64,000 bases of DNA from Deltaproteobacteria bacterium (GTDB lineage: Bacteria > Desulfobacterota > Syntrophobacteria > Syntrophobacterales > Syntrophobacteraceae). The notes beneath the pieces are model-generated. The model was not told the origin of the DNA and searched no databases. It was given only the letters and a program-made list of their open reading frames with translations. A program made the position numbers and the translations under genes. How positions within the stretch are numbered: the stretch's first letter is position 1; the number at the start of each line of letters is the position of its first letter. Of the stretch, positions 45,016 through 53,950 are shown piece by piece. The stretch is taken from NCBI GenBank assembly GCA_021777755.1, contig JAJYDE010000004.1, forward strand, positions 62,001 to 126,000, in the 5' to 3' direction.

Positions 45016-46305
45016 ATGGGCGAAGACCTCAAGAAAATGTATCGCACTATGATGGAGGATCATTTTCCGGACTCGCTGCGGGTGAGCTTCGGAGACCAGT
45101 CGCTTGTCTACCGCAAAAGGTCCTGGAAGTTTCCCGACGCCAAGACGGGGGAACTGATCGAAAAGGGGCTGCGCTACGGGGAAAACCCGGGCCAGGAAGC
45201 GGCGCTCTTTGAACTGATCGGCGGCAACCTGACGCTCGGGGCCTGCGGGTTTATCGATCCGGCGAGCGGCCTAGTGAGCGCGATTTCCGAAGAAGACATG
45301 CTCCAGGAGGGCAAACACCCCGGCAAGACCAATCTGACCGACTTGGACAACGGGCTCAACATATTGAAATTCCTTACCGGAAAACCCGCCGCGGTGATCT
45401 TGAAGCACAACAACCCCTGCGGGGCGGCCCTTGCCGCAAGCCTGGCGGAGGCCTACCACCGGGCGAACCGGGCCGACAGGATCGCCGCCTTCGGGGGCTG
45501 TTTGGTGGTCAATCGAGCAATCGACAAGACCACCGCCGAACTCATTTCCGAAAACTACCTGGAAGTGGTGGCGGCCCCGGACTACGAGGCCGGAGCGCTC
45601 GAAGTCCTCAAAAAACGGGCGAACCTGCGAATTATCCGCATATCCCGGATCGACCGGCTAAGCGATTATATCGATAAGCGATTCCTCGATTTCAAATCGC
45701 TTATCGACGGAGGGCTGATCGTGCAGCAGTCGCCAAACTACACGATTCGAAGCGCCAGGGACTTCAAGCCGGCCGAATGCGTCTACCAGGGCAAAACTTA
45801 TAAAATGGAAAGACAGGCGAGCGAGCGGGAAACAGCCGATCTTCTTTTCGGCTGGTTCGTCGAGCAGGGGGTGAGTTCCAATTCGGTGCTCTATGTAAAA
45901 GACGAGTGCACGGTGGGGATCGGCACGGGCGAACAGGACCGGGTCGGGGTGGCCGAAATCGCGGTCTACAAGGCTTACCGCAAGTATGCCGATGCTCTCT
46001 GTTACGACAGGCTGAAGATGTCTTACAACGAATTGGAGCTGGCCGTCGAGAAGGCGGAGCGCCCCGCGGAGACAAAAGCGCAAATCGATTCTCTCACAGC
46101 TGAGGCCAAGGCAGGGCTTATTGGTTCGGCGATGGTCTCCGATGCCTTTTTTCCTTTCCGCGACGGGGTGGACGTGGGACTTCGCCAGGGGGTGAGGGCG
46201 ATTATCCAGCCGGGGGGCTCGATGCGGGACTGGGAAGTGATCGAAGCTTGCAACCAGGCCGGGGTGACCATGGTGTTTACGGGTCAGCGGGCCTTCAAGC
46301 ACTGA
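45016..46305 (+). CDS. AICAR transformylase domain protein, without IMP cyclohydrolase domain
   Basis: This 429-residue protein matches the C-terminal (formyltransferase) half of PurH: GLRYGENPGQEAALFE, the KHNNPCG motif, AAFGGCLVVNR, VIDG-like GLIVQQSPNY and the terminal DAFFPFRDGVD and QPGGSMRDWEVI. The N-terminal IMP cyclohydrolase domain of bifunctional PurH is missing. It would catalyse the 10-formyl-THF-dependent formylation of AICAR in purine synthesis, leaving ring closure to another enzyme. AGGAGG precedes ATG 45016. The link to folate enzymes next door (metF, metV) fits. Confidence 0.9.
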   Translation: MGEDLKKMYRTMMEDHFPDSLRVSFGDQSLVYRKRSWKFPDAKTGELIEKGLRYGENPGQEAALFELIGGNLTLGACGFIDPASGLVSAISEEDMLQEGKHPGKTNLTDLDNGLNILKFLTGKPAAVILKHNNPCGAALAASLAEAYHRANRADRIAAFGGCLVVNRAIDKTTAELISENYLEVVAAPDYEAGALEVLKKRANLRIIRISRIDRLSDYIDKRFLDFKSLIDGGLIVQQSPNYTIRSARDFKPAECVYQGKTYKMERQASERETADLLFGWFVEQGVSSNSVLYVKDECTVGIGTGEQDRVGVAEIAVYKAYRKYADALCYDRLKMSYNELELAVEKAERPAETKAQIDSLTAEAKAGLIGSAMVSDAFFPFRDGVDVGLRQGVRAIIQPGGSMRDWEVIEACNQAGVTMVFTGQRAFKH

Positions 46306-46354
46306 GCAAATCGCACCGCCTCTAGAGGCAAAGGATTTCCTCCGCCACCTTTTT

Positions 46355-46384
46355 CGCCCGCCGGACTCTTCGGCCCGGCGGGCG
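46355..46384. terminator. Strong GC hairpin between convergent genes
   Basis: A 10-base perfect stem (CGCCCGCCGG with CCGGCGGGCG) around a 10-base loop lies between the convergent AICAR transformylase and metF genes. No T-run follows on either strand, so it may be a rho-assisted or attenuating terminator. Confidence 0.45.
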
Positions 46385-46399
46385 GATGGGGCAAATCGT

Positions 46400-47341
46400 C
46401 TAGAACCGCGGTCGGGGAAGCAGACCCGCCCTTTCGGTGATCTCCTTTACCCTTTCCTCCCATTCGATGGCCATGATGTGGACCCCGGCGACGCCGGGGA
46501 TTTCGCGCACTTCCTGAATTTGTTCGAGAAGCAGGCGGATGCCCTCCTCGGCCTGTTCGGTTTTGGCAACACCACGAATGCGCTTTATGATCTCATCGGG
46601 GATGGAGATGCCGGCGACGTTTTTGTTCATGTAGGCCGCCATACCGGCGGACTTTAGCGGCGTAAGGCCTGCAAGAATATAGCATTTGCGGTCCAGGCCC
46701 ATGTCGCAGGCCATCTTCATGAATTCACGGAACCGGTTCATATCGTAGATGCACTGGGTTTGGACAAAATCGGCGCCGGCGTCGATCTTTTTGGCCAGCC
46801 GTATCACCCGGAACTCGAAAGGGTCGGCGAAGGGATTGGCCGCGGCGCCCAAAAACATCTTCACGCCGCCCTGGACCGGGTCTCCGCTGTTGACCACGCC
46901 CGAGTCCCTGATCGTGCGCACCACGTCGAGGAGTTGCAAGGAATCGATATCGAAGACGTTCTTGGACTTGGGATGGTTTCCGAAAGTCTGATGATCGCCG
47001 GTAAGGCAGAGCATGTTTCGGATCCCCAAAGCGTAGGCGCCGAAAAGATCGCTTTGGGCGGCGATGCGGTTGCGGTCCCTGGTAACCATCTGCATGACCG
47101 GCTCGACGCCGTTTTTGACCAGAATGTAGCTGGCCGCGATGCTCGACATACGGACAACGGCCGTCTGGTTGTCAGTGACGTTGGCCGCGTCCACGCAGCC
47201 CTTGACCAGTGCAATTTTCTTTTCGAGATGTTCGACATCCGCGCCCTTGGGAGGGCCGCACTCACACGTGACGGCAAAATGACCGGAGCTTAGCACCCTC
47301 TCAAGATTACTCCCGGATTTGACAACGCTTTTGTCGCTCAT
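46400..47341 (-). CDS. metF: Methylenetetrahydrofolate reductase MetF
   Basis: This 313-residue flavoprotein reduces methylene-THF to methyl-THF. Signatures include FAVTCECGPPKGAD with the conserved Glu, AANVTDNQTAVVRMS, MLCLTGDH and FVQTQCIYDM. AAGGAG precedes ATG 47341. The gene follows metV by 51 bp and the HdrA/MvhD-like gene, in the arrangement known from Wood-Ljungdahl organisms, where MetFV can be coupled to heterodisulfide-reductase-like electron transfer. It carries no C-terminal regulatory domain as in eukaryotes. Confidence 0.94.
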   Translation of the reverse strand: MSDKSVVKSGSNLERVLSSGHFAVTCECGPPKGADVEHLEKKIALVKGCVDAANVTDNQTAVVRMSSIAASYILVKNGVEPVMQMVTRDRNRIAAQSDLFGAYALGIRNMLCLTGDHQTFGNHPKSKNVFDIDSLQLLDVVRTIRDSGVVNSGDPVQGGVKMFLGAAANPFADPFEFRVIRLAKKIDAGADFVQTQCIYDMNRFREFMKMACDMGLDRKCYILAGLTPLKSAGMAAYMNKNVAGISIPDEIIKRIRGVAKTEQAEEGIRLLLEQIQEVREIPGVAGVHIMAIEWEERVKEITERAGLLPRPRF

Positions 47342-47392
47342 ACATCTTTCTCCTTGAAGGACGCAGAAAAGTCGGGGGTTTTGCGATACCTG

Positions 47393-48076
47393 TCATTTAA
47401 CATCGTAGAGCTGTTCCCTGGCTGAGCGACGAACCCCGCCGTCCGAAGCGGTCGACCAATCCTTGGCGGGCAGAAGATTGCGGAGATCCTCGAGCCTCCC
47501 GAGCCTCTTTAGCCTGTCATAAATAAGCTGCCAAACACAGTCGATGTTTTTGGGATCGACTTCACACTTGCCCTTTTCAGAGCCGCCGCAGGGGCCGTTT
47601 AAAAGGTGTTTGGAGCAGCGCGCAACCGGGCAGATGCCGCCCGTGTAAGCGACAATGCAACTGCCGCAACCCGCGCACATCTCCGCCCAGAGCCCCTGTT
47701 GCATGTTGGCCCCGTAAAAAGTGGTGTCCAGTCCGGGGAAAATGGGAATATTGCCCAGCCGGTCGGCCAGAAAATTGACCCCCACCCCGCAGGCAAGCGA
47801 GACCACGGCGTCGATCCCTTCGGCCTCCACCTGGCTTAGCACGGGCACGATGAATTCCAGGTCGCATTGCCGCTGAACACAGCCTTCAAGGATGGTTTTT
47901 TTTCTGCCGTCCTTGCCAAAAGCGATCCTCAAACCCGAGGCGAGGATCTGGACCTCGGCCTCTCCGCCCGAAAGGCAGACCGTCGTGCATGTGCCGCAGC
48001 CGACGACCAGGACCTTTTGGAAATCTTCAAGATAGCCCTTAACCTGCAGGAACGGTTTAGGGTCGGCAACAATCAT
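47393..48076 (-). CDS. metV: MetV-like Cys-rich partner of MetF
   Basis: This 227-residue protein matches the MTHFR C-terminal zinc/Fe-S domain (MetV). Cysteines lie in VVGCGTCTTVC, GCVQRQCDLEF, LACGVGV and CAGCGSCIVAYTGGICPVARC, then GPCGGSEKGKC. MetV binds Fe-S clusters and accepts electrons for MetF in acetogens. ATG 48076 has GAGGAG nearby. It lies 30 bp after the HdrA/MvhD-like gene and 51 bp before metF, forming a single operon. Confidence 0.92.
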   Translation of the reverse strand: MIVADPKPFLQVKGYLEDFQKVLVVGCGTCTTVCLSGGEAEVQILASGLRIAFGKDGRKKTILEGCVQRQCDLEFIVPVLSQVEAEGIDAVVSLACGVGVNFLADRLGNIPIFPGLDTTFYGANMQQGLWAEMCAGCGSCIVAYTGGICPVARCSKHLLNGPCGGSEKGKCEVDPKNIDCVWQLIYDRLKRLGRLEDLRNLLPAKDWSTASDGGVRRSAREQLYDVK

Positions 48077-48106
48077 CTCGAATCTCCTCGGTTTATCTGC
48101 AGCGGC

Positions 48107-50206
48107 TCAACGGCCGACTGCGGTTTCAAGGTTGACTGCCCGAAATCTTTCCCATATGCGGGTCCAGGATTCGTCCCCGCTTCCCTCCATTTTAAAAAGC
48201 TGGAGTTTTTCGCCTCCCAGCCCGATTTCGTCCAGATACCTTTGGGTACGCGTGATTCGCCTCTCAAGCCAGCCTTCCACCCTGGGGTAGTAACAGGCGC
48301 CTTCGGGGCAGGAAACCACGGCGACCTTGTCGGCCCCGAGTTCAAAAGGACTCACAAGATCGGCCATGCTCAGCCGGCCCACACAGGGGACCAGGATGCG
48401 CAAAACACCCGTTTCCATGATCTCCCCGGCGCTCTGATCCTTGAGGTACTTCCTGCTGGTCGTTCCGTTGACACAGCAATAGGCAATCAGAAAGGGCCTG
48501 GCCACCCTTTCGAGATCCAGCCCGGCCACATTTTCCACCATGGACTTTTTCATGGCCGCGGTGGGAAACCTCAAGACTTCGATGGCAAAAGCCGGACATT
48601 CCGCCGCGCACAGGCCGCAGGTCTGGCACTCCTGCGGGGGCATGAAAGCCGTCCTTCTTACCTGCGCGACCCCGAAGGGGCATATGCGCACACAGGTAAG
48701 GCAGCCCGCACAGTGGTTGGGAAACTGCAAATGCGCTCCGGTTGCGCAGGATAGACAACGCCTGGACTCCGAGAGGGCTTCCTCTTCGGTATAGACCGGC
48801 TCGATAGGGGAAAAATCCTTGATGCGTTCGGCCGGATCGGTCAAATCCACGCAAACCCGGTCCAATCGCCTGGCTTTGGCGGCGGTCGCCGCCGGAAGCT
48901 CTCCGATGTTGATCGTATTTTTGTCGGGCAGCTTGAGGATTTCGCCCGTTTCCAGGTAGTGAGCCAGCACCTTTGCGGCGTCATGCCCCGTACCCACGGC
49001 CTGGATGGCCGAACCCGGACCGGTCATCACCTCGCCGCAGGCAAATACCCCCGGCTCGGAGGTGGCCATCGATTCCCGATCGCAGGTAAGCCTGCCCCCG
49101 TTAACGGAGACCTCTGAGCCTAGAAGAAAATCGAGATTGGCCTTCTGGCCTATTCCAAGAATTACACTATCGACTTCGACCGTGTTTGTCACCGACTCGT
49201 CATAGGAGGGGCTAAACCTTCGCTGGGCGTCAAAGACGCTTGCACAACGCCGAAATTCCATGGCGCGCACCGCCCCATCTTTTTCCAGGATGGCCTTGGG
49301 CCCCCAGGAGTTGAGGATTTCGATGCCTTCCTCTTCGGCTTCGGCAATTTCCCATTTCCACGCAGGCATCTCCTCGCGGCTTTCCAGGCAGGCCATATAG
49401 ACGTTTTTCGGCCCGAGCCGTTTTGCGGCCCTGGCGATATCGATCGCCACATTGCCTCCCCCGATCACCAGGGTGCGCTCCCCCAACTCAGGACACAGCC
49501 CGTTAGCCACATCCCAAAGGAAAGTCACGCCAAGGAAAACCCCCTTGCTCCCCGTGCCCGGAATGGGCAAGGAATGGCTCTCGGAGAGGCCGACCGCGAT
49601 GAGCACCGCATCGTTTTCCTTTCTTAACTGCTCGAAGGAAATATCGACGCCCACACTGCTGCCGAAATGGACCTCGATGCCGGTGGCAAGGATGTCCTCG
49701 ATATCCTGGGCCAGTGCCTCGGGGGGAAGCCGGTAGCGGGGAATGGCGTGGGCGAGCATGCCGCCAAGCTTGGTGTCCTTTTCGTAGACCTTCACCTTGT
49801 AGCCGCGAAGGGCGAGATCCATGGCCGCGGTAAGGCCCGCTGGGCCCGCGCCGATAATGGCCGCGCTCTTGTCGCTATTTATCTGAACAGCCTTCTTGCG
49901 ACGGGCTATACGGTGAGCGGCAGTGTTTTCAACGACGAAGCGCTTGAGCATCCGCAGGCTTACCGCCTCATCGATTGCCACCCTTCGGCATTTGGATTCG
50001 CACGGATGATGGCAGATTCGACCGCAAACGGACGGAAACGGATTTACCTCCAGCAAGACGTCGAGGGCGCCCTCGTAATCGCCCTTGCTGATGCGCTGCA
50101 CATATTCCCGGGTGTCGGTGTGGACCGGACAAGCGGCCGAACATGTGGGAAGCACGTCGCCTGCAATAGACTGCAAGGAACCCTGGGAACTTTTATCCAT
50201 CGACAT
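48107..50206 (-). CDS. HdrA/GltD-like FAD oxidoreductase with ferredoxin and MvhD domains
   Basis: This 699-residue protein joins several electron-transfer modules. The N-terminal region has Cys motifs of GltD type (CSAACPVHTDTREY, CGRICHHPCESKC). An NAD(P)/FAD domain follows (AIIGAGPAGLTAAMDLALRG, VIGGGNVAIDIARAAKRLG, GVFACGEVMTGPGSAIQAVGTG). Two ferredoxin-like clusters follow near residue 530-580 (CAGCLTCVRICPFG, CQTCGLCAAECPAFA). The last ~130 residues resemble MvhD (ILVPCVGRLSM, VAVVSCPEGACYYPRVE). It could pass electrons to MetFV or bifurcate them. ATG 50206 is chosen with GAGAGGG five bases upstream. Confidence 0.87.
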   Translation of the reverse strand: MSMDKSSQGSLQSIAGDVLPTCSAACPVHTDTREYVQRISKGDYEGALDVLLEVNPFPSVCGRICHHPCESKCRRVAIDEAVSLRMLKRFVVENTAAHRIARRKKAVQINSDKSAAIIGAGPAGLTAAMDLALRGYKVKVYEKDTKLGGMLAHAIPRYRLPPEALAQDIEDILATGIEVHFGSSVGVDISFEQLRKENDAVLIAVGLSESHSLPIPGTGSKGVFLGVTFLWDVANGLCPELGERTLVIGGGNVAIDIARAAKRLGPKNVYMACLESREEMPAWKWEIAEAEEEGIEILNSWGPKAILEKDGAVRAMEFRRCASVFDAQRRFSPSYDESVTNTVEVDSVILGIGQKANLDFLLGSEVSVNGGRLTCDRESMATSEPGVFACGEVMTGPGSAIQAVGTGHDAAKVLAHYLETGEILKLPDKNTINIGELPAATAAKARRLDRVCVDLTDPAERIKDFSPIEPVYTEEEALSESRRCLSCATGAHLQFPNHCAGCLTCVRICPFGVAQVRRTAFMPPQECQTCGLCAAECPAFAIEVLRFPTAAMKKSMVENVAGLDLERVARPFLIAYCCVNGTTSRKYLKDQSAGEIMETGVLRILVPCVGRLSMADLVSPFELGADKVAVVSCPEGACYYPRVEGWLERRITRTQRYLDEIGLGGEKLQLFKMEGSGDESWTRIWERFRAVNLETAVGR

Positions 50207-50591
50207 TGAAGCCCTCTCTCGATCCACGCTAATGAGAACCGAAGCAATTTTGAATAGTGATCTAAATCAATCAGTATGAAATGGGGTTTTAATCTAGCGC
50301 AAATCCGTGTGGATTATAACTCTTTTGATCGGATGGCCGCCAGAATTTTTTCTCTAAATATTTGAGTTGAGTTCCGCGCGTTTTTTTTGGTAGAATAGTT
50401 CGATTAAACTCGCTACAGCCCCCCGACCCCAGATATCCGCCCCAGGGCGGTTGGAGTTGATGTTCGGTCCGGAAAAAGGGGCGCTTTTCTGCTCGACTCG
50501 CTGCATGAATCCACTTTTTTTTACTGCCTCACAGTTGGACTTCATCGCGGAAGCGGGCGCCAAACGATCAATTTATCACGAGGAAACCGGC
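50207..50591. other. Divergent promoter region between the HdrA-like gene and nfnA
   Basis: This 385-bp gap is AT-rich near 50250-50420 (for example TGATCTAAATCAATCAGTATG and TTTTGGTAGAATAG), consistent with promoters in both directions. A 47-codon in-frame extension before nfnA has no support. No other gene or regulator site was recognised. Confidence 0.5.
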
Positions 50592-51461
50592 ATGTACAGA
50601 ATTCTCGAAAAACAGGTTTTGAGCGACGTGACCAAACTGATGGTGGTCGAAGCGCCGCAGGTTGCCCGCAAAGCCAGGGCGGGGCAGTTCATCATCGTGC
50701 TCATGCACGACCAGGGCGAGCGTATTCCTCTAACCATTGCCGACTACGACAAGGCAGCGGGCACTATAACGCTGATTTTCCAGGAAGTTGGCAAATCGAC
50801 CAAGGAAATGGGGACCATGAACGTGGGCGACTCCTTTCGCCATGTGGTCGGCCCTCTTGGCCATCCCACCGATATAGAAAACTACGGCGAAGTCATCTGC
50901 GTGGGCGGCGGCGTGGGGATCGCCCCGGTCTACCCGATAGCCCGCGAGCTCAAAGAGGCCGGAAACCGGGTGACCTCCATAATAGGGGCCAGGACCAAAG
51001 AGCTGCTGCTCTGGGAAGACAAGATGCGCGCGGTCTCCGATGAACTCATCGTTACCACCGACGACGGCTCCCACGGCCGAAAAGACCTGGTGACGGTCCC
51101 TCTTAAGGAAATTCTTGACAGCCGCCCGGGGCGGATAAAAAAGATTTGGGCCATCGGGCCTGCGATCATGATGAAATTTGTCGCCACGACGACCAAACCC
51201 TATGGCGTTCCCACCATCGTCAGCCTCAATACCATTATGGTCGACGGTACGGGTATGTGCGGCGGCTGCCGGGTGGTTTTGGACGACGGCGCCCAGTTCG
51301 TGTGCGTCGACGGCCCCGAGTTCGACGCTCACAAAGTGGACTGGAACAATCTTTTGTCCCGCCTCGCCTTCTATCGCCCCGAGGAACAGGCCGCCACCGA
51401 GCGCTACCAAAAGGACCACGAGTGCAAACTCGATCGAGCAATCGCTAATGGAGTAAAATAA
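50592..51461 (+). CDS. nfnA: NfnA (small subunit of ferredoxin:NADP oxidoreductase)
   Basis: This 289-residue protein has the ferredoxin-reductase FAD domain (AGQFIIVLMHDQGERIPLTIADYD), an NAD-binding domain with VCVGGGVGIAPVYPIARELK and a C-terminal 2Fe-2S motif (GMCGGCRV with a distant FVCVDGPEF). Its architecture fits NfnA/SudB, which couples NADH and ferredoxin to NADP+ by electron bifurcation together with NfnB. ATG 50592 has GAGGAA seven bases upstream. NfnB starts one base after its stop. Confidence 0.93.
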   Translation: MYRILEKQVLSDVTKLMVVEAPQVARKARAGQFIIVLMHDQGERIPLTIADYDKAAGTITLIFQEVGKSTKEMGTMNVGDSFRHVVGPLGHPTDIENYGEVICVGGGVGIAPVYPIARELKEAGNRVTSIIGARTKELLLWEDKMRAVSDELIVTTDDGSHGRKDLVTVPLKEILDSRPGRIKKIWAIGPAIMMKFVATTTKPYGVPTIVSLNTIMVDGTGMCGGCRVVLDDGAQFVCVDGPEFDAHKVDWNNLLSRLAFYRPEEQAATERYQKDHECKLDRAIANGVK

Positions 51462-52919
51462 ATGGCTCAACTCACGCAAAAAGAACGCATGAAGATACCC
51501 CGCCAGGATATGCCCGTACAGACGCCCGAAGACAGGGTGCAAAATTTTTCGGAAGTGGCCCTGGGCTACACCCTGGAGCTTGCCAGACTCGAAGCCGAAC
51601 GCTGCCTGCAGTGCAAGGACCCCCACTGCATGGAAGGCTGCCCGGTGGAGGTGAGGATCCCCGAATTCATCCAGGCGGTCCGCGACGGCGATATGGCTGA
51701 AGCGGTCAAGATAATGAAGAGCAAAAACAATTTGCCGGCCATCTGCGGCCGGGTCTGCCCGCAGGAAGTGCAGTGCGAATCGCGCTGCATATTGGGCAAA
51801 AAGGGCGAACCGGTAGCCATCGGGCGAATCGAAAGATTTGTCGGCGACTACGAGCTTGCCAACAAGACTCTCGAGATGAGCAAGGGGGCGCCCACGGGCA
51901 AAAAGGTCGCAGTATGCGGCTCGGGGCCCGCCGGGCTTACCTGCGCGGTGGACCTTGCGCGCATGGGGCATGAAGTAACGATCTTCGAGTCCCTCCACAC
52001 TCCGGGCGGGGTGCTCGTCTACGGCATCCCCGAGTTCAGGCTTCCCAAGGAATCGGTCATCAAGGCCGAAATCGAAACGGCCGCCAAGGCTCTTTCCATT
52101 AACATACTGACCGACTACATCATAGGCCGCACCCTTACAATCGATGAACTGCAGGCCCAATACGACGCGATCTTCCTGGGCACGGGCGCGGGACTTCCGA
52201 TGTTCATGCGCATCCCCGGGATCAATTTCAACGGGGTCATGTCCGCAAATGAATTCCTCACCCGCTGCAACCTTATGAAGGGCTACCGGTTTCCCGATTT
52301 CGACACGCCGGTAAAAGTGGGCAAAAGGGTGGCGGTGATCGGCGCGGGAAACGTGGCCATGGATGCCGCGCGCTCGTCTCTTCGTCTCCAGTCCCTGCTG
52401 GCCAAGGCCAACGGCAAGGAAAAGTCCGACTCGGAAGTCCACATCGTCTATCGCCGCTCCTCGGAGGAGGTGCCCGCAAGGCTTGAAGAAGTCCATCACG
52501 CCAAAGAAGAAGGCGTTATTTTCGACTTTTTGACCAATCCGGTCGAAATCCTTGGTGATGAAAAAAGCGCGGTGCGCGCGATGCGCTGCATTCGCATGGA
52601 ACTGGGCGAACCCGACCAATCGGGCCGACGCAGCCCGGTTGCCATCAAGGGCTCGGAATTCGACATGGAGGTGGACCAGGTGATCTTTGCCCTGGGGACC
52701 AGCCCGAACCCGTTGGTTTTCAACAATGCCGGGGATCTCCAGCGCTCCAAGTGGGGAACGGTCGTGGCCGATAAAGACAACGGACGCACCACGGTGAAGG
52801 GCATCTGGGCCGGGGGCGACGTCGTGACCGGGGCCGCAACGGTTATCAGCGCCATGGGCGCCGGGAAACGCGCCGCGGCCGATATCGACGGCTACCTTAA
52901 AGGCCAGTTCGAGTGGTAG
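51462..52919 (+). CDS. nfnB: NfnB (large subunit, GltD-like flavoprotein)
   Basis: This 485-residue protein has N-terminal Cys clusters (CLQCKDPHCMEGCPV, CGRVCPQEVQCESRC) and a two-dinucleotide-domain FAD/NADP part (VAVCGSGPAGLTCAVDLARMG, VAVIGAGNVAMDAARSSLRL, GIWAGGDVVTGAATVISAMGAG). It is the second NfnAB subunit. With NfnA it carries out the reversible electron-bifurcating transhydrogenation. GltD-type and NfnB/SudA types are alike; the adjacent NfnA settles it. It ends before a shared bidirectional terminator. Confidence 0.94.
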   Translation: MAQLTQKERMKIPRQDMPVQTPEDRVQNFSEVALGYTLELARLEAERCLQCKDPHCMEGCPVEVRIPEFIQAVRDGDMAEAVKIMKSKNNLPAICGRVCPQEVQCESRCILGKKGEPVAIGRIERFVGDYELANKTLEMSKGAPTGKKVAVCGSGPAGLTCAVDLARMGHEVTIFESLHTPGGVLVYGIPEFRLPKESVIKAEIETAAKALSINILTDYIIGRTLTIDELQAQYDAIFLGTGAGLPMFMRIPGINFNGVMSANEFLTRCNLMKGYRFPDFDTPVKVGKRVAVIGAGNVAMDAARSSLRLQSLLAKANGKEKSDSEVHIVYRRSSEEVPARLEEVHHAKEEGVIFDFLTNPVEILGDEKSAVRAMRCIRMELGEPDQSGRRSPVAIKGSEFDMEVDQVIFALGTSPNPLVFNNAGDLQRSKWGTVVADKDNGRTTVKGIWAGGDVVTGAATVISAMGAGKRAAADIDGYLKGQFEW

Positions 52920-52941
52920 ATTGCAGTTAGCAGGTCTTGAT

Positions 52942-52974
52942 AAAAAAAGCCGGGGCAAATCCCCGGCTTTTTTT
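52942..52974. terminator. Bidirectional terminator between nfnB and the exported protein gene
   Basis: GCCGGGG-CAAAT-CCCCGGC is flanked by seven A on one side and seven T on the other, giving a good rho-independent terminator on both strands. It serves nfnAB (plus) and the znu-zur operon (minus). Confidence 0.95.
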
Positions 52975-52994
52975 ATCTCAGGCGCCCGCGCCCG

Positions 52995-53405
52995 TTATTT
53001 GTTTATCCTGGGAATTCTGTATTCGTCGCTGCCGTGGATTTTAAACCGGAACACTATTTTGTTGGGATCATCGGGAACAGGGCTATAGGGCAGCCGCACG
53101 GTGTACCGGCTCCCGGGGGCCATGGTGCCGATATCGACGATTTTATTCCAAAAAACCCTGGTTTCGTCGGCATCCATGGTGTACATGTCGATCACCAGCC
53201 CCTTGATGGCACGGTTGGATTCGTTCACGATAAAGCCGGTGATCTGGCCGTCGGCAGTGATGTTGAAATGTTTGAAAAACAATACGTTGCTTTCGCTCCC
53301 GCTCGTATTAAGCACCCGGCCGTTACTGTAGAAGGAATCGGCCCCGGCTACCAGCGGAGAAAAAAGCAAAGCGGCCAGCACTAACACAAGAATCCGGTCA
53401 ATCAT
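52995..53405 (-). CDS. Exported protein, FxLYD-like beta domain
   Basis: This 136-residue protein has a cleavable signal peptide (about 1-21, ending AGA). The mature part is one beta-rich domain: HFNITADGQITGFIVNESNRAIKGLVIDMYTMD resembles FxLYD-type domains. It is the last gene of the zinc operon and its ATG overlaps the zur stop by four bases. A role in zinc transport is not shown. It ends at the bidirectional terminator. Confidence 0.72.
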   Translation of the reverse strand: MIDRILVLVLAALLFSPLVAGADSFYSNGRVLNTSGSESNVLFFKHFNITADGQITGFIVNESNRAIKGLVIDMYTMDADETRVFWNKIVDIGTMAPGSRYTVRLPYSPVPDDPNKIVFRFKIHGSDEYRIPRINK

Positions 53406-53950
53406 TCCATGCTCCTGTTACTGTTTTCGAGTAAATCTTGCGCCGATTTGCGCTCGCCTTTAAGGCAACGCTCGCAAGTCCCATAGACGGTCAATTTATG
53501 ATCGTTCACGGTAAAACCGTGCCGCCTGCCGATCTCATCGAATGTATGCGCCGAGAGGCATTCCCGAAAATCGACCACGCGATTGCACATGGTGCAGATG
53601 AGATGGTGATGGTGAGACCCGCCGCACACCCGGTACCGGTGGGAACCATCCGAGAGTTCGACCCGGTCGAGCACCCTGCTTTCCACCAACTGCTCGATCG
53701 AGCGGAAAACCGTTGCGCGGCCGATCCTGCCGTGAGCTGCCCGCAGCTGCTGCCACAGATCGTCTGCCGAAAACGCTTCTCCGGTGCGCGCAAGCTCGAC
53801 CAGTTTTTCCAGAAGCATTCGCCTCGGGGCCGTGTTTGGACGGCTGAGGTCAAAAAAGGCATTCTCGATCCGGCAAACCGCATCTTGATTGTCGCCTTCG
53901 GCGCAAAGCGGCCGAGGCGGCCGGGAGTGGGAGCCCGGTTCCTTTTTCAT
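53402..53950 (-). CDS. zur: Fur-family repressor, Zur type
   Basis: This 182-residue protein is a Fur-family repressor: winged helix with FSADDLWQQLRAAHGRIGRATVFRSIEQLVESRVLDRV and a metal-binding half with HHHHLICTMCNRVVDFREC and CERCLKGER. Two CxxC pairs give a structural zinc site. Its location as the fifth gene of a zinc-type ABC operon suggests Zur. ATG 53950 has GGGGGG upstream and overlaps the upstream permease stop by four bases. A long palindrome upstream of znuA is its likely target. Fur or Mn type cannot be excluded. Confidence 0.85.
   Translation of the reverse strand: MKKEPGSHSRPPRPLCAEGDNQDAVCRIENAFFDLSRPNTAPRRMLLEKLVELARTGEAFSADDLWQQLRAAHGRIGRATVFRSIEQLVESRVLDRVELSDGSHRYRVCGGSHHHHLICTMCNRVVDFRECLSAHTFDEIGRRHGFTVNDHKLTVYGTCERCLKGERKSAQDLLENSNRSME

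Noticed and set aside
50730-52958. 742-codon minus-strand open frame
   Set aside because: It lies fully opposite nfnA and nfnB and has no recognisable domain, with His/Gly/Arg-rich shadow composition.
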